Of a stretch of DNA of 46,149 nucleotides, positions 25,977 to 34,955 are shown in pieces; position 1 is the first letter of the stretch; each line of letters starts with the position of its first letter. Made by a program: the position numbers and the translations under genes. The stretch comes from an uncultured SAR116 cluster alpha proteobacterium (GTDB taxonomy: Bacteria > Pseudomonadota > Alphaproteobacteria > Puniceispirillales > Puniceispirillaceae). Where the stretch lies: the NCBI GenBank assembly GCA_902583715.1, contig CACHXC010000012.1:1-46149 (forward strand), written 5' to 3'. The notes below the pieces were generated by a model, which was not told where the DNA came from, searched no databases, and saw nothing but the letters and a program-made list of their open reading frames with translations.

Positions 25977-27395
25977 AACGGTGATGCCACCCATTTTTAC
26001 TGTCGGTTGCCCAACGCCAACTGGGACGCTTTGCCCGGCTTTGCCGCAGGTGCCGATGCCGCTATCAAGCTTGGTATCATTTCCAATCATGGTGATTTTG
26101 GACATCGCGTCAGGGCCATTGCCGATCAGCGTTGCGCCTTTAACCGGTGCACCAATCTTGCCATTTTCGACAAGATAGGCCTCGGCCGCTGCAAAGACAA
26201 ATTTGCCAGAGGTGATATCAACCTGTCCACCGCCAAAATTCACCGCATAAATTCCCTTTTTTATGGAGCTTACAATTTCCGCTGGATCATCTTTGCCATT
26301 ATCCATGAAGGTGTTGGTCATGCGCGGCATTGGTGCGTGCGCGTATGATTCGCGGCGTCCGTTACCCGTTGCATCCACGCCCATAAGCCGGGCATTTTGA
26401 CGGTCTTGCATATAGCCTTTTAAAATTCCGTCTTCGATCAGCACATTGCGGCGGCTTGCGGTGCCTTCATCGTCTATGGTGATCGACCCGCGCCGGTCTG
26501 CAATGGTGCCATCGTCAATCACAGTGACGCCTTTGGCGGCGACCTTTTCACCAACCTTGCCGCTAAATACAGATGTGCCTTTGCGATTAAAATCGCCCTC
26601 AAGGCCGTGGCCCACCGCCTCATGCAGCATCACGCCGGGCCAACCGGCACCAAGCACAACTTCCATTTCGCCAGCCGGTGTTGGTACCGACTCAAGATTG
26701 AGCACAGCAATGCGTAGGGCCTCATCAACCTGGCTCTGCCATGCGTCTGGCGTCAACCACTGGTCCAGCATGACCCGGCCACCGACCCCACTACTGCCGG
26801 ACTCCATGCGCCCCTTGTCTTCGACCGCCACCCAGACATTGAACCTTACCAAAGGGCGGATATCGGACATACGGGTGCCATCGCCGCGCATAATTTGTAT
26901 CGCCTGCCACGACCCGGCAAGGCTGGCATTGACTTGTTTCACGCGGCTATCTGCAGACCGTGCATAGCTATCAATTTCTTTCAGAACATTGATTTTTGTT
27001 TCAAACGAGGTGTGATTAAGTGGGTTTTCATCGGTGTAGAGGGGCGCATTGCTGCCAGCGGTGGGTGCCAAGGCGGCGTCACCATGATATCCCTTGGTCA
27101 CGGCTGACACACTGTCGACTGCTCTTTTTAAAGCCGATTCGGATAATTCACCCGCATGGGCATAGCCATGCGCATCGCCGGCAACAGCGCGCAGCCCAAA
27201 TCCACTCGATTGGTCATAGCTGGCGGTTTTCAGCTGGCCGTCATCAAACATCAGCATCTCAGAATGACGCATTTCAAGAAATAATTCGCCGTCGTCACCT
27301 GCCGCTAACGCATCGCTGACGATTTTTTGGGTGCGCCCCAAATCCAGCCCGGTTTTTTCAAAGAATATACGATCAGTCTGATGAAGAAGATCCAT
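25956..27395 (-). CDS. tldD: Metalloprotease TldD
   Basis: Catalytic subunit of the TldD/TldE peptidase. The HExxxH zinc motif is present as MLHEAVGHGLEGD (H258, E259, H263), inside the conserved GWPGVMLHEAVGHG segment. It is followed by RRNVLIEDGILKGYMQDRQNA and, near the C-terminus, GKFVFAAAEAYLVENGKIG and GIGTCGKAGQSVPVGVGQP. The 479-residue length is normal. AAGGAT about 7 nt before the ATG is a good Shine-Dalgarno. The partner pmbA is at 18.2-19.6 kb. Divergent from the cox operon. Confidence 0.96.
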   Translation of the reverse strand: MDLLHQTDRIFFEKTGLDLGRTQKIVSDALAAGDDGELFLEMRHSEMLMFDDGQLKTASYDQSSGFGLRAVAGDAHGYAHAGELSESALKRAVDSVSAVTKGYHGDAALAPTAGSNAPLYTDENPLNHTSFETKINVLKEIDSYARSADSRVKQVNASLAGSWQAIQIMRGDGTRMSDIRPLVRFNVWVAVEDKGRMESGSSGVGGRVMLDQWLTPDAWQSQVDEALRIAVLNLESVPTPAGEMEVVLGAGWPGVMLHEAVGHGLEGDFNRKGTSVFSGKVGEKVAAKGVTVIDDGTIADRRGSITIDDEGTASRRNVLIEDGILKGYMQDRQNARLMGVDATGNGRRESYAHAPMPRMTNTFMDNGKDDPAEIVSSIKKGIYAVNFGGGQVDITSGKFVFAAAEAYLVENGKIGAPVKGATLIGNGPDAMSKITMIGNDTKLDSGIGTCGKAGQSVPVGVGQPTVKMGGITVGGTEAA

Positions 27396-27715
27396 GAATT
27401 ATCCTTTTGTTACAGTGTTTTGATGTATTACACAGTGTCATTTGTCTATTATCAAGATGGGCGGTTTTACCGGAAAATTCAAGCCATCACCGCGGTTTTC
27501 TTGGCGGTTTTGCCGGGTCTGGTTGCTGGCCTGTCCCGCGACAACGCCTAAAAAATCGAAAAAAAGTCAAAAATTATAGCGACAGGCTGCCGCACGGGGG
27601 TTTTCTATTCCTACGAAACAGTCTAAACAATGCAAAGCGTTGACGGTGTCTTTCATCTGGTGCCGGTCGCGCATCTGATCTTTCATTATGGATCATGTTT
27701 TTGGGAGAGGTATCC
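27396..27715. promoter_or_regulatory. Long tldD/cox divergent regulatory region with octamer repeats
   Basis: The 320-bp region upstream of coxB contains the octamer GCGGTTTT three times (27461, 27492, 27504), with a near copy (GGGGTTTT) around 27595. It also has ACAGTGT twice, 20 bp apart (27412 and 27432). An A-rich tract followed by TTATAG lies around 27552-27580, and TTGACG is present around 27640 without an obvious -10. I could not assign a sigma70 promoter confidently. A frame from ATG 27423 to 27551 (42 residues, one hydrophobic stretch) has no Shine-Dalgarno and is not called. Confidence 0.45.
27703..27710 (+). promoter_or_regulatory. Ribosome binding site fixing the coxB start
   Basis: GGGAGAGG lies 5 nt before the ATG at 27716. 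An upstream in-frame ATG at 27695 would put this strong Shine-Dalgarno inside the gene, so 27716 is the better start. Confidence 0.8.
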
Positions 27716-28606
27716 ATGCCAATTTCGGCTCAAATCCGCAAAGTGATTGCGCGGGTCTCCACAGCTGGCTCAGCCAGTCATTTTGTTGTTTCTGTGCTTG
27801 CGGGCTTAGCTGGAGTGATGATGGCGACTGCAGCGCAGGCCGCCGCCCCACAGCCATGGCAGCTTAATCTGCAACCGCCAGCTGGCTCAATTGCTGAAAT
27901 GGCGACTGATTTGCACAATCTCTTGTTGGTGGTGATTACAGCGATCTCATTATTCGTTTTGGCATTGCTGATTTATGTCGGTGTTCGGTTTCGTGCATCG
28001 CAAAATCCAAAAGCGTCTAAAACATCTCACAACACAGTTATTGAAATCTTGTGGACGGTGATCCCAGTGCTGATTTTGGTCGGCATTGCGGTGCCGTCAT
28101 TCCGCCTGCTCTACTACACTGACCGCACATCCGACACGGATATGGTGATCAAGGTCAGCGGTAATCAGTGGTATTGGAACTACACCTACCCCGACGAGGG
28201 CATAACTTTTGACAGCTACATGGTCGATGAAGCCGACCTAGAGCCAGGCCAGATCCGTTTGCTCAGCGTTGACAACCCAGTTGTCGTGCCAGAAGGCACT
28301 CGCATCAAATTGCTTGTTACAGGTAATGATGTGATGCATTCTTTCTTCGTGCCGGCGCTAGCAGTGCAAACTTATGCATTTATTGGTCGGACCAACGAAG
28401 CATGGATTGATGTGCCGATTGGTGCGCAAACCTACTACGGCCAATGTAACCAGATTTGCGGCACAAACCATGCCTATATGCCAATCGAAATTAAAGCTGT
28501 CTCTAAGGCTGAGTATGCTGCATGGCTGAATATGGCCAAGCAGGAATTCGCTATGGATATGCCTGTTGTGACAGACGAAGCTATGAAATTGGCATCAGCA
28601 AATTAA
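27716..28606 (+). CDS. coxB: Cytochrome c oxidase subunit II
   Basis: CuA-carrying subunit of the aa3-type oxidase that takes electrons from cytochrome c. A signal peptide (about residues 1-43, ending AAQA) is followed by two membrane helices near residues 70-90 and 110-130. The periplasmic cupredoxin domain has the aromatic stretch NQWYWNYTY and the full CuA ligand set: H208 (VMHSFFVP), then C244, C248, H252 and M255 in QCNQICGTNHAYMP. No C-terminal cytochrome c domain is fused. First gene of the cox operon, 21 bp before coxA. Confidence 0.97.
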   Translation: MPISAQIRKVIARVSTAGSASHFVVSVLAGLAGVMMATAAQAAAPQPWQLNLQPPAGSIAEMATDLHNLLLVVITAISLFVLALLIYVGVRFRASQNPKASKTSHNTVIEILWTVIPVLILVGIAVPSFRLLYYTDRTSDTDMVIKVSGNQWYWNYTYPDEGITFDSYMVDEADLEPGQIRLLSVDNPVVVPEGTRIKLLVTGNDVMHSFFVPALAVQTYAFIGRTNEAWIDVPIGAQTYYGQCNQICGTNHAYMPIEIKAVSKAEYAAWLNMAKQEFAMDMPVVTDEAMKLASAN

Positions 28607-30211
<1,605 letters not shown>

Positions 30212-30240
30212 GTCAGTTTGCTGTTGAAAAGGGCAATGTG

Positions 30241-31164
30241 ATGGCGCTTACATCGCAACAACAAATAGCTGGCACCACTGATGGCTTGTTAGAACCATCG
30301 GTGGGCCATTTTTGGTCATTGTTAAAGCCGCGTGTCATGAGTTTGGTGGTGTTCACTGGGTTTACTGGCATGTATCTTGCCCCGGTGAGCTTGCATCCGC
30401 TGGTGTTTGCTATTGCCCTTTTTGCGATTGCGGCTGGGGCTGGGGCGTCAGCTGCGATCAACCAATGGTACGACCGCGATATTGACGCGGTAATGAAACG
30501 TACAAAAACCCGGCCAATTCCCGCCGGCTTTATGGCGCCGTCCGAAGCGCTAACATTGGGTTTGGTGGTATCGGCTATTTCGGTGCTGTTATTAGGCCTG
30601 TCAGCAAATTGGCTGGCGGCAAGCTTGTTGGCATTTACTATCTTCTTCTATGCGGTGGTCTACACGGTGTGGCTGAAGCGGTGCACGCCGCAAAATATTG
30701 TTATTGGCGGTGCCGCGGGTGCGTTTCCACCAATGATTGGGTGGACGGCTGTGACCGGTAATTTATCCATCGAACCGATTTTGCTTTTTGCGATTATTTT
30801 CATGTGGACACCTCCGCATTTCTGGGCGCTGGCATTAGTCAAAAATGATGATTACACGCGCGCGCAAATCCCTATGTTGCCAGTGGTTGCTGGCGCGCCT
30901 GAAACCCGTCGCCAAATTGTCATTTACTCACTGTTAATGGCACCGCTGGCCGTGGTGCCATACTTTATTGGCATGGCGTCATTGAGCTATGGGGTGGTTG
31001 CTGGTTTGGCGGGTGCGGTGTTTGTTGGTTTGAGTGTAAAATTATGGCGTGACGGCAGTGATAAGACCGCCATGCAACTTTTTGGCTATTCAATTTTATA
31101 TCTTTTTTTGGTTTTTTTAGGGCTGGTCATTGACCGGCTTGCGGCCAGTTGGGTGGGTGTATGA
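30241..31164 (+). CDS. ctaB: Heme O synthase (protoheme IX farnesyltransferase)
   Basis: Adds a farnesyl tail to heme b, the first step to heme A for the oxidase encoded upstream. About 307 residues with eight to nine helices. The motif INQWYDRDIDAVMKRTKTRP (NxxxDxxxD type) is diagnostic, with YTVWLKRCTPQNIVIGGAAG and WTPPHFWALAL later on. The ATG at 30241 is 7 nt from AAAAGGG; a GTG one codon earlier is the alternative. The stop overlaps the next small ORF (ATGA). The heme A synthase ctaA is not in this window. Confidence 0.97.
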   Translation: MALTSQQQIAGTTDGLLEPSVGHFWSLLKPRVMSLVVFTGFTGMYLAPVSLHPLVFAIALFAIAAGAGASAAINQWYDRDIDAVMKRTKTRPIPAGFMAPSEALTLGLVVSAISVLLLGLSANWLAASLLAFTIFFYAVVYTVWLKRCTPQNIVIGGAAGAFPPMIGWTAVTGNLSIEPILLFAIIFMWTPPHFWALALVKNDDYTRAQIPMLPVVAGAPETRRQIVIYSLLMAPLAVVPYFIGMASLSYGVVAGLAGAVFVGLSVKLWRDGSDKTAMQLFGYSILYLFLVFLGLVIDRLAASWVGV

Positions 31165-31307
31165 TGCAACCCCGCAACCAGCCCAAAACAGCAAGTGAAA
31201 TGCAACGCATGCGTAAGGGGCGCAATCTTGTTCTTTTGGGTATTATCGCTGGTCTAGCCGCGTTATTTTACGTGTTAACTTTGGTAAAAATCGGGGGGGC
31301 GTCATGA
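31161..31307 (+). CDS. Small single-helix membrane protein in the cox operon (CoxF-like)
   Basis: A 48-residue ORF filling the gap between ctaB and ctaG exactly, with an ATGA overlap at both ends (31161-31164 and 31304-31307). The polar, basic N-terminus (MMQPRNQPKTASEMQRMRKG) is followed by RNLVLLGIIAGLAALFYVLT, one clear membrane helix, and a short LVKIGGAS tail. This topology is basic inside, then a single helix. A small protein at this site is common in alphaproteobacterial cox operons (coxF or unnamed), probably an assembly or stability factor; that role is inferred. Tight coupling on both sides argues strongly that it is translated. Confidence 0.8.
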   Translation: MMQPRNQPKTASEMQRMRKGRNLVLLGIIAGLAALFYVLTLVKIGGAS

Positions 31308-31867
31308 CTGTGGGCCATGTGACGCCTATGCGGTTTTCTGGTAATCGCCGCCTGCTGGTTTTGCTGGCCAGTGTTGTGGGGCTGATGGTTGGCATGGCCT
31401 ACGCATCGGTGCCGCTTTATAAGTTATTTTGTCAAGTGACTGGGTATGGTGGCACGACGCAAGTCAGCAATGATGCCGCCACGCATATTGTTGCTGGGCA
31501 TCCAATTAGCGTGCGATTTGATGCGAATGTGAACCGTGCGCTGGCGTGGGAATTTGCGCCGGTGGACCCACTTGTCACGCTAAACCCGGGCGAAGAGATT
31601 GTGATCAATTACCGGGCCACAAATATTGGCGACGCTGCATCGGTTGGCACGTCAACATTCAATGTAACGCCAGCAAAAGCTGGCGCCTATTTTATGAAGA
31701 TCGATTGTTTTTGTTTTCAAGAACAATCCCTGCAACCCGGCGAGTCGGTTGATATGCCAGTTCGGTTTTTTATCGACCCAGAAATTGTAGCTGATAAAAA
31801 TGTCGTTGATGTAAAGGACATCACTTTGTCCTATACATTCTTTCCGGCGTTGGTGGAAAATAAGTGA
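31304..31867 (+). CDS. ctaG: Cytochrome c oxidase assembly protein CtaG/Cox11
   Basis: Copper chaperone needed to form the CuB site of subunit I. A single N-terminal membrane helix (about residues 16-36) ends in ASVPLYKLFCQVTGYGGTTQ, the family signature with a conserved cysteine at 43. The copper-binding KIDCFCF motif follows (C135, C137) and then the immunoglobulin-like periplasmic domain. Length 187 is normal. It begins within the stop of the 48-aa ORF and is followed 54 bp later by coxC. Confidence 0.97.
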   Translation: MTVGHVTPMRFSGNRRLLVLLASVVGLMVGMAYASVPLYKLFCQVTGYGGTTQVSNDAATHIVAGHPISVRFDANVNRALAWEFAPVDPLVTLNPGEEIVINYRATNIGDAASVGTSTFNVTPAKAGAYFMKIDCFCFQEQSLQPGESVDMPVRFFIDPEIVADKNVVDVKDITLSYTFFPALVENK

Positions 31868-31884
31868 TCGTGGAGAGGTGGCCA

Positions 31885-31898
31885 GCTCGTAACCGAGC
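31885..31898 (+). other. Small hairpin before coxC
   Basis: GCTCG, TAAC, CGAGC: a perfect 5-bp stem with a tetraloop in the 54-bp gap between ctaG and coxC, 13 nt before the strong GAGGAG ribosome binding site. It may influence coxC translation or mRNA decay; this is position-based only. Confidence 0.3.
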
Positions 31899-31921
31899 AG
31901 CCAGATTGTGAGGAGACCAAA

Positions 31922-32707
31922 ATGAGCGGTGCAAATAAACACCCCTATCACCTAGTTGAAGCTAGTCCATGGCCTGCTGTTGGCGCGGCTGCGGCCTTTA
32001 CAGCTGCTGTTGGCGGCGTCATGTATATGCATGAAGTGGCCTACGGCGTGGCTGTGCTTGGGCTGGGCTTTGCGCTAGTGCTTGCAACCATGTTTGTGTG
32101 GTGGCGCGATATTGTCCGTGAGGCGGAGTATCAGGGGCACCACACATCGATTGTTCAGATCGGTATGCGCTATGGCATGATGCTTTTTATTGCATCAGAA
32201 GTGATGTTTTTTGTGGCATTCTTCTGGGCGTTTTTTGATCGGGCGCTGTATCCCAATGATGGGGTTTGGCCACCAGAAGGCATCACTACCTTTGACCCGT
32301 TCGATTTGCCGCTGATCAATACGCTTGTTCTGTTGTTATCGGGCTGTACGGTGACCTGGGCGCATCATGCGTTGCAACACGGTAACCGCAAAGATTTTAT
32401 GACAGGTCTGGGCATCACAATTTTGCTTGGTTTTCTGTTTACTGGCTTACAGGCATTGGAATATAGCCATGCTCCATTTGGCTTTACCGATGGCGTCTAT
32501 CCATCGGTATTTTACATGGCCACAGGTTTTCATGGCTTCCACGTGTTGGTTGGTACACTGTTTTTAGCGGTGTGCTGGATGCGCGGCCGTGCTGGACATT
32601 TTACGCCGACCCAGCATTTTGGTTTTGAAGCCGCGGCTTGGTATTGGCATTTTGTTGACGTTGTGTGGCTGTTCTTGTTTGCCGCGGTTTATTGGTGGGG
32701 TGGGTGA
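31922..32707 (+). CDS. coxC: Cytochrome c oxidase subunit III
   Basis: Seven-helix core subunit of aa3 oxidase, 261 residues. HPYHLVEASPWP at the N-terminus is typical. QIGMRYGMMLFIASEVMFFVAFFWAFFD carries the conserved glutamate, with HHALQHGNRKDF and GFHGFHVLVGTLFL later. The C-terminus ends HFVDVVWLFLFAAVYWWGG, the family hallmark. GAGGAG before the ATG is a strong Shine-Dalgarno. Followed by a strong hairpin and then surf1; the DUF983 gene often found here in relatives is absent. Confidence 0.97.
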   Translation: MSGANKHPYHLVEASPWPAVGAAAAFTAAVGGVMYMHEVAYGVAVLGLGFALVLATMFVWWRDIVREAEYQGHHTSIVQIGMRYGMMLFIASEVMFFVAFFWAFFDRALYPNDGVWPPEGITTFDPFDLPLINTLVLLLSGCTVTWAHHALQHGNRKDFMTGLGITILLGFLFTGLQALEYSHAPFGFTDGVYPSVFYMATGFHGFHVLVGTLFLAVCWMRGRAGHFTPTQHFGFEAAAWYWHFVDVVWLFLFAAVYWWGG

Positions 32708-32737
32708 TCTGCCACTGCCAGAGGGTAAAATAATAAC

Positions 32738-32775
32738 CGGGGTGTCATGGCATAGTTGTTTGCCGTGGCACCCCG
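32738..32775 (+). terminator. Strong hairpin between coxC and surf1
   Basis: Arms CGGGGTGTCATGGCA (32738-32752) and TGCCGTGGCACCCCG (32761-32775) pair over 15 positions, all Watson-Crick except two G-U wobbles, around an 8-nt loop. Only TTT follows, so it is a weak intrinsic terminator at best. It may instead protect the 3' end of the oxidase mRNA or reduce read-through into surf1-thrC. Confidence 0.6.
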
Positions 32776-32806
32776 TTTGGCATGGCGCTGGCCATGAAGT
32801 GAGACT

Positions 32807-33544
32807 ATGATTCAATTTAGACCGCTATTTTGGCTGACTGTGGTCACACTGCCGGCATTCGTCACGCTGATTCTGTTAGGAAGCTGGCAATTACAGCGGC
32901 TACAATGGAAAAACCAGCTGATTGACCAGTTTGAGGCACGTACCGCGGCACCAGCTGTTAGTCCGCCATTGGCAGACAGCTTAACGGCTGATAGTGAATT
33001 TACCCGATTAGCACTGGTTGGTGAATTTCGTCATGATCAGGAAATTTACCTAACTGGCCGCACCTATGAAGGCAATGCCGGGTTTCATGTTGTCACCCCA
33101 TTCTTGCTTGCTGATGGCCGGACAATTCTGATTAACCGAGGCTGGGTCGCTGAATCTTACCGTGACCGTTCAACCCGTGAATTTTCTCTTGTTGCTGGCC
33201 AAGTGACGGTTGATGCAATAGTGAGACTGCCTGCCAGCAAAGGCTATTTCGTTCCGGAAAATGACCCACAGGCTGGCTTTTGGTTTACCTTGGTGCCAAG
33301 TGAGATTGTTGATTATGTGGGCATCCCGGCGCCGGTCATCACCAGCTATTATGCTGATGCTCTGCGTACGACAGAGGTTGTGACATTGCCAATAGGGGCA
33401 AAAACTGAATTGAATTTGCGCAATGCGCATCTTAGCTATGCGATGACATGGTATGGCATTGCATTAGCGTTGGTGGGTGTCTACGGCGCGTTTCATTATC
33501 AGGCTGGCCGCTTGCGGTTTGGCGGCAAGGCGCAACAGGGATAA
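32807..33544 (+). CDS. surf1: SURF1 family oxidase assembly protein
   Basis: Assembly factor for aa3 oxidase, thought to handle heme A delivery to subunit I. The 245-residue protein has two membrane helices flanking a periplasmic domain. The first ends LLGSWQLQRLQWKNQLI, the second lies near the C-terminus (YGIALALVGVYGAFHY). Family motifs are GEFRHDQEIYLTGRTYEGNAGF, ILINRGWVAE and NAHLSYAMTWYGIA. It ends 4 bp before the thrC start, so it may be expressed with thrC as well as with the cox genes. Confidence 0.93.
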   Translation: MIQFRPLFWLTVVTLPAFVTLILLGSWQLQRLQWKNQLIDQFEARTAAPAVSPPLADSLTADSEFTRLALVGEFRHDQEIYLTGRTYEGNAGFHVVTPFLLADGRTILINRGWVAESYRDRSTREFSLVAGQVTVDAIVRLPASKGYFVPENDPQAGFWFTLVPSEIVDYVGIPAPVITSYYADALRTTEVVTLPIGAKTELNLRNAHLSYAMTWYGIALALVGVYGAFHYQAGRLRFGGKAQQG

Positions 33545-33548
33545 GGTC

Positions 33549-34955
33549 ATGCAATATTACAGCACACGTGGACAGGATGGACCATTTGGATATGAAGAGG
33601 CGTTGCTTAGTGGTTTAGCCCGCGATGGCGGCCTGTATTTACCCGAGGCGTGGCCTAAATTCAGCCATGAAGATATCGCGGCAATGCAGGGCTTGTCTTA
33701 TGCAGAGCTTGCCGGGCGGATCATGGCACCATTTTGCGTTGGCGAGATTGACGAACCTGAATTAACGGCAATGGCCCGCGACGCCTATGCAGATTTTGGC
33801 CATCCTGATATCGCCCCATTGAAACCGTTGCAGGGTAATCTGCATGTTCTTGAACTGTTTCATGGACCGACCATTGCCTTTAAAGATTATGCCATGCAGT
33901 TTCTAGCGCGCGCCTTTGACCGGGCGCTGAAAAAGAAACAGCAACATGCGGTTATTGTTGGGGCGACAAGTGGCGACACGGGTTCGGCAGCGCTTGAGGC
34001 CTTTAGGGGCCGTGACGCTGTTGATGTTTTTATTTTATTTCCCAAAGGCCGGGTGTCACCAGTCCAGCAAAGGCAAATGACATCAGTCATTGCGGATGGT
34101 GCGCATGCCGTGTCGGTGGCTGGTGATTTCGATGATTGTCAGGCCATTGTTAAAACTCTGTTCAATGATCTTGCATTTCGTGATCAGGTCAATCTATCGG
34201 CCATCAATTCGATTAATTGGGCACGGTTGATGCCGCAAATTGTCTATTATTTTGCCGCCGCTTTGCGGCTTGGTGCGCCAACACAGTCAGTGGCATTTTC
34301 GGTACCAACTGGTAATTTTGGTAATATATTTGCTGGCTATGTCGCCGTGCAGATGGGGTTGCCGGTTGACCGCTTGATTATCGCATCCAACCAGAATGAT
34401 ATTTTACCACGTTTTTTTGCTAGCGGTGCGATGGCACGTGAATCGGTGGTGCCGTCACTCAGCCCGTCAATGGATATTCAGGTCTCGAGTAATTTCGAAC
34501 GCTTGTTATTTGAACTGGTGGACCGTGATGGTCAGGCAACCGCCAGTGTGATGAGACAATTTGCTGAAACCGGACAATTTCATGTGGATGACTCTTTGCT
34601 GGCGCGAGCCAAACAGCTATTTTCCGCCTATCGTCTTGATGATGACGGCACCATTGCGGAAATCGCCGCCACGGCTAAAAATAATCATATGGTGATTGAT
34701 CCGCATAGTGCGGTTGGTGTGTATGCCGCGCGTCAAGCCCATAGCGATGGCACGGTGGCTAATGATGTGTCGATTGTTGCGCTGGCTTGTGCGCATCCAG
34801 CAAAATTTGATGCGGCGGTCACAAAGGCAACAGGCGTTGCCCCAGGCTTGCCACCGCATTTGGCTGATTTGATGCAACGGCCGGAACGGCAACACCATGT
34901 GGCGGCAACGGCTGACGCTGTCAAATCACTTGTTTTAGAGATGACACGCGCATGA
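33549..34955 (+). CDS. thrC: Threonine synthase
   Basis: PLP enzyme that converts O-phosphohomoserine to threonine. Starts MQYYSTRGQ, the usual opening, at an ATG preceded by a short AAGG Shine-Dalgarno; earlier in-frame codons lie inside surf1. The PLP lysine is in PTIAFKDYAMQFLARAFD near residue 112. VGATSGDTGSAALEAF, the phosphate-binding VPTGNFGNIFAGY and SINSINWARLMPQIVYY are also present. About 468 residues, normal for this class. The homoserine kinase gene thrB is 5 kb downstream on the other strand. The stop overlaps the M16 peptidase start (ATGA). Confidence 0.97.
   Translation: MQYYSTRGQDGPFGYEEALLSGLARDGGLYLPEAWPKFSHEDIAAMQGLSYAELAGRIMAPFCVGEIDEPELTAMARDAYADFGHPDIAPLKPLQGNLHVLELFHGPTIAFKDYAMQFLARAFDRALKKKQQHAVIVGATSGDTGSAALEAFRGRDAVDVFILFPKGRVSPVQQRQMTSVIADGAHAVSVAGDFDDCQAIVKTLFNDLAFRDQVNLSAINSINWARLMPQIVYYFAAALRLGAPTQSVAFSVPTGNFGNIFAGYVAVQMGLPVDRLIIASNQNDILPRFFASGAMARESVVPSLSPSMDIQVSSNFERLLFELVDRDGQATASVMRQFAETGQFHVDDSLLARAKQLFSAYRLDDDGTIAEIAATAKNNHMVIDPHSAVGVYAARQAHSDGTVANDVSIVALACAHPAKFDAAVTKATGVAPGLPPHLADLMQRPERQHHVAATADAVKSLVLEMTRA

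Noticed and set aside
27423-27551. 42-residue frame with a hydrophobic stretch upstream of coxB
   Set aside because: No Shine-Dalgarno, lies in the divergent promoter region among repeats, and the longer version runs antisense into tldD. Better explained as a chance open frame.
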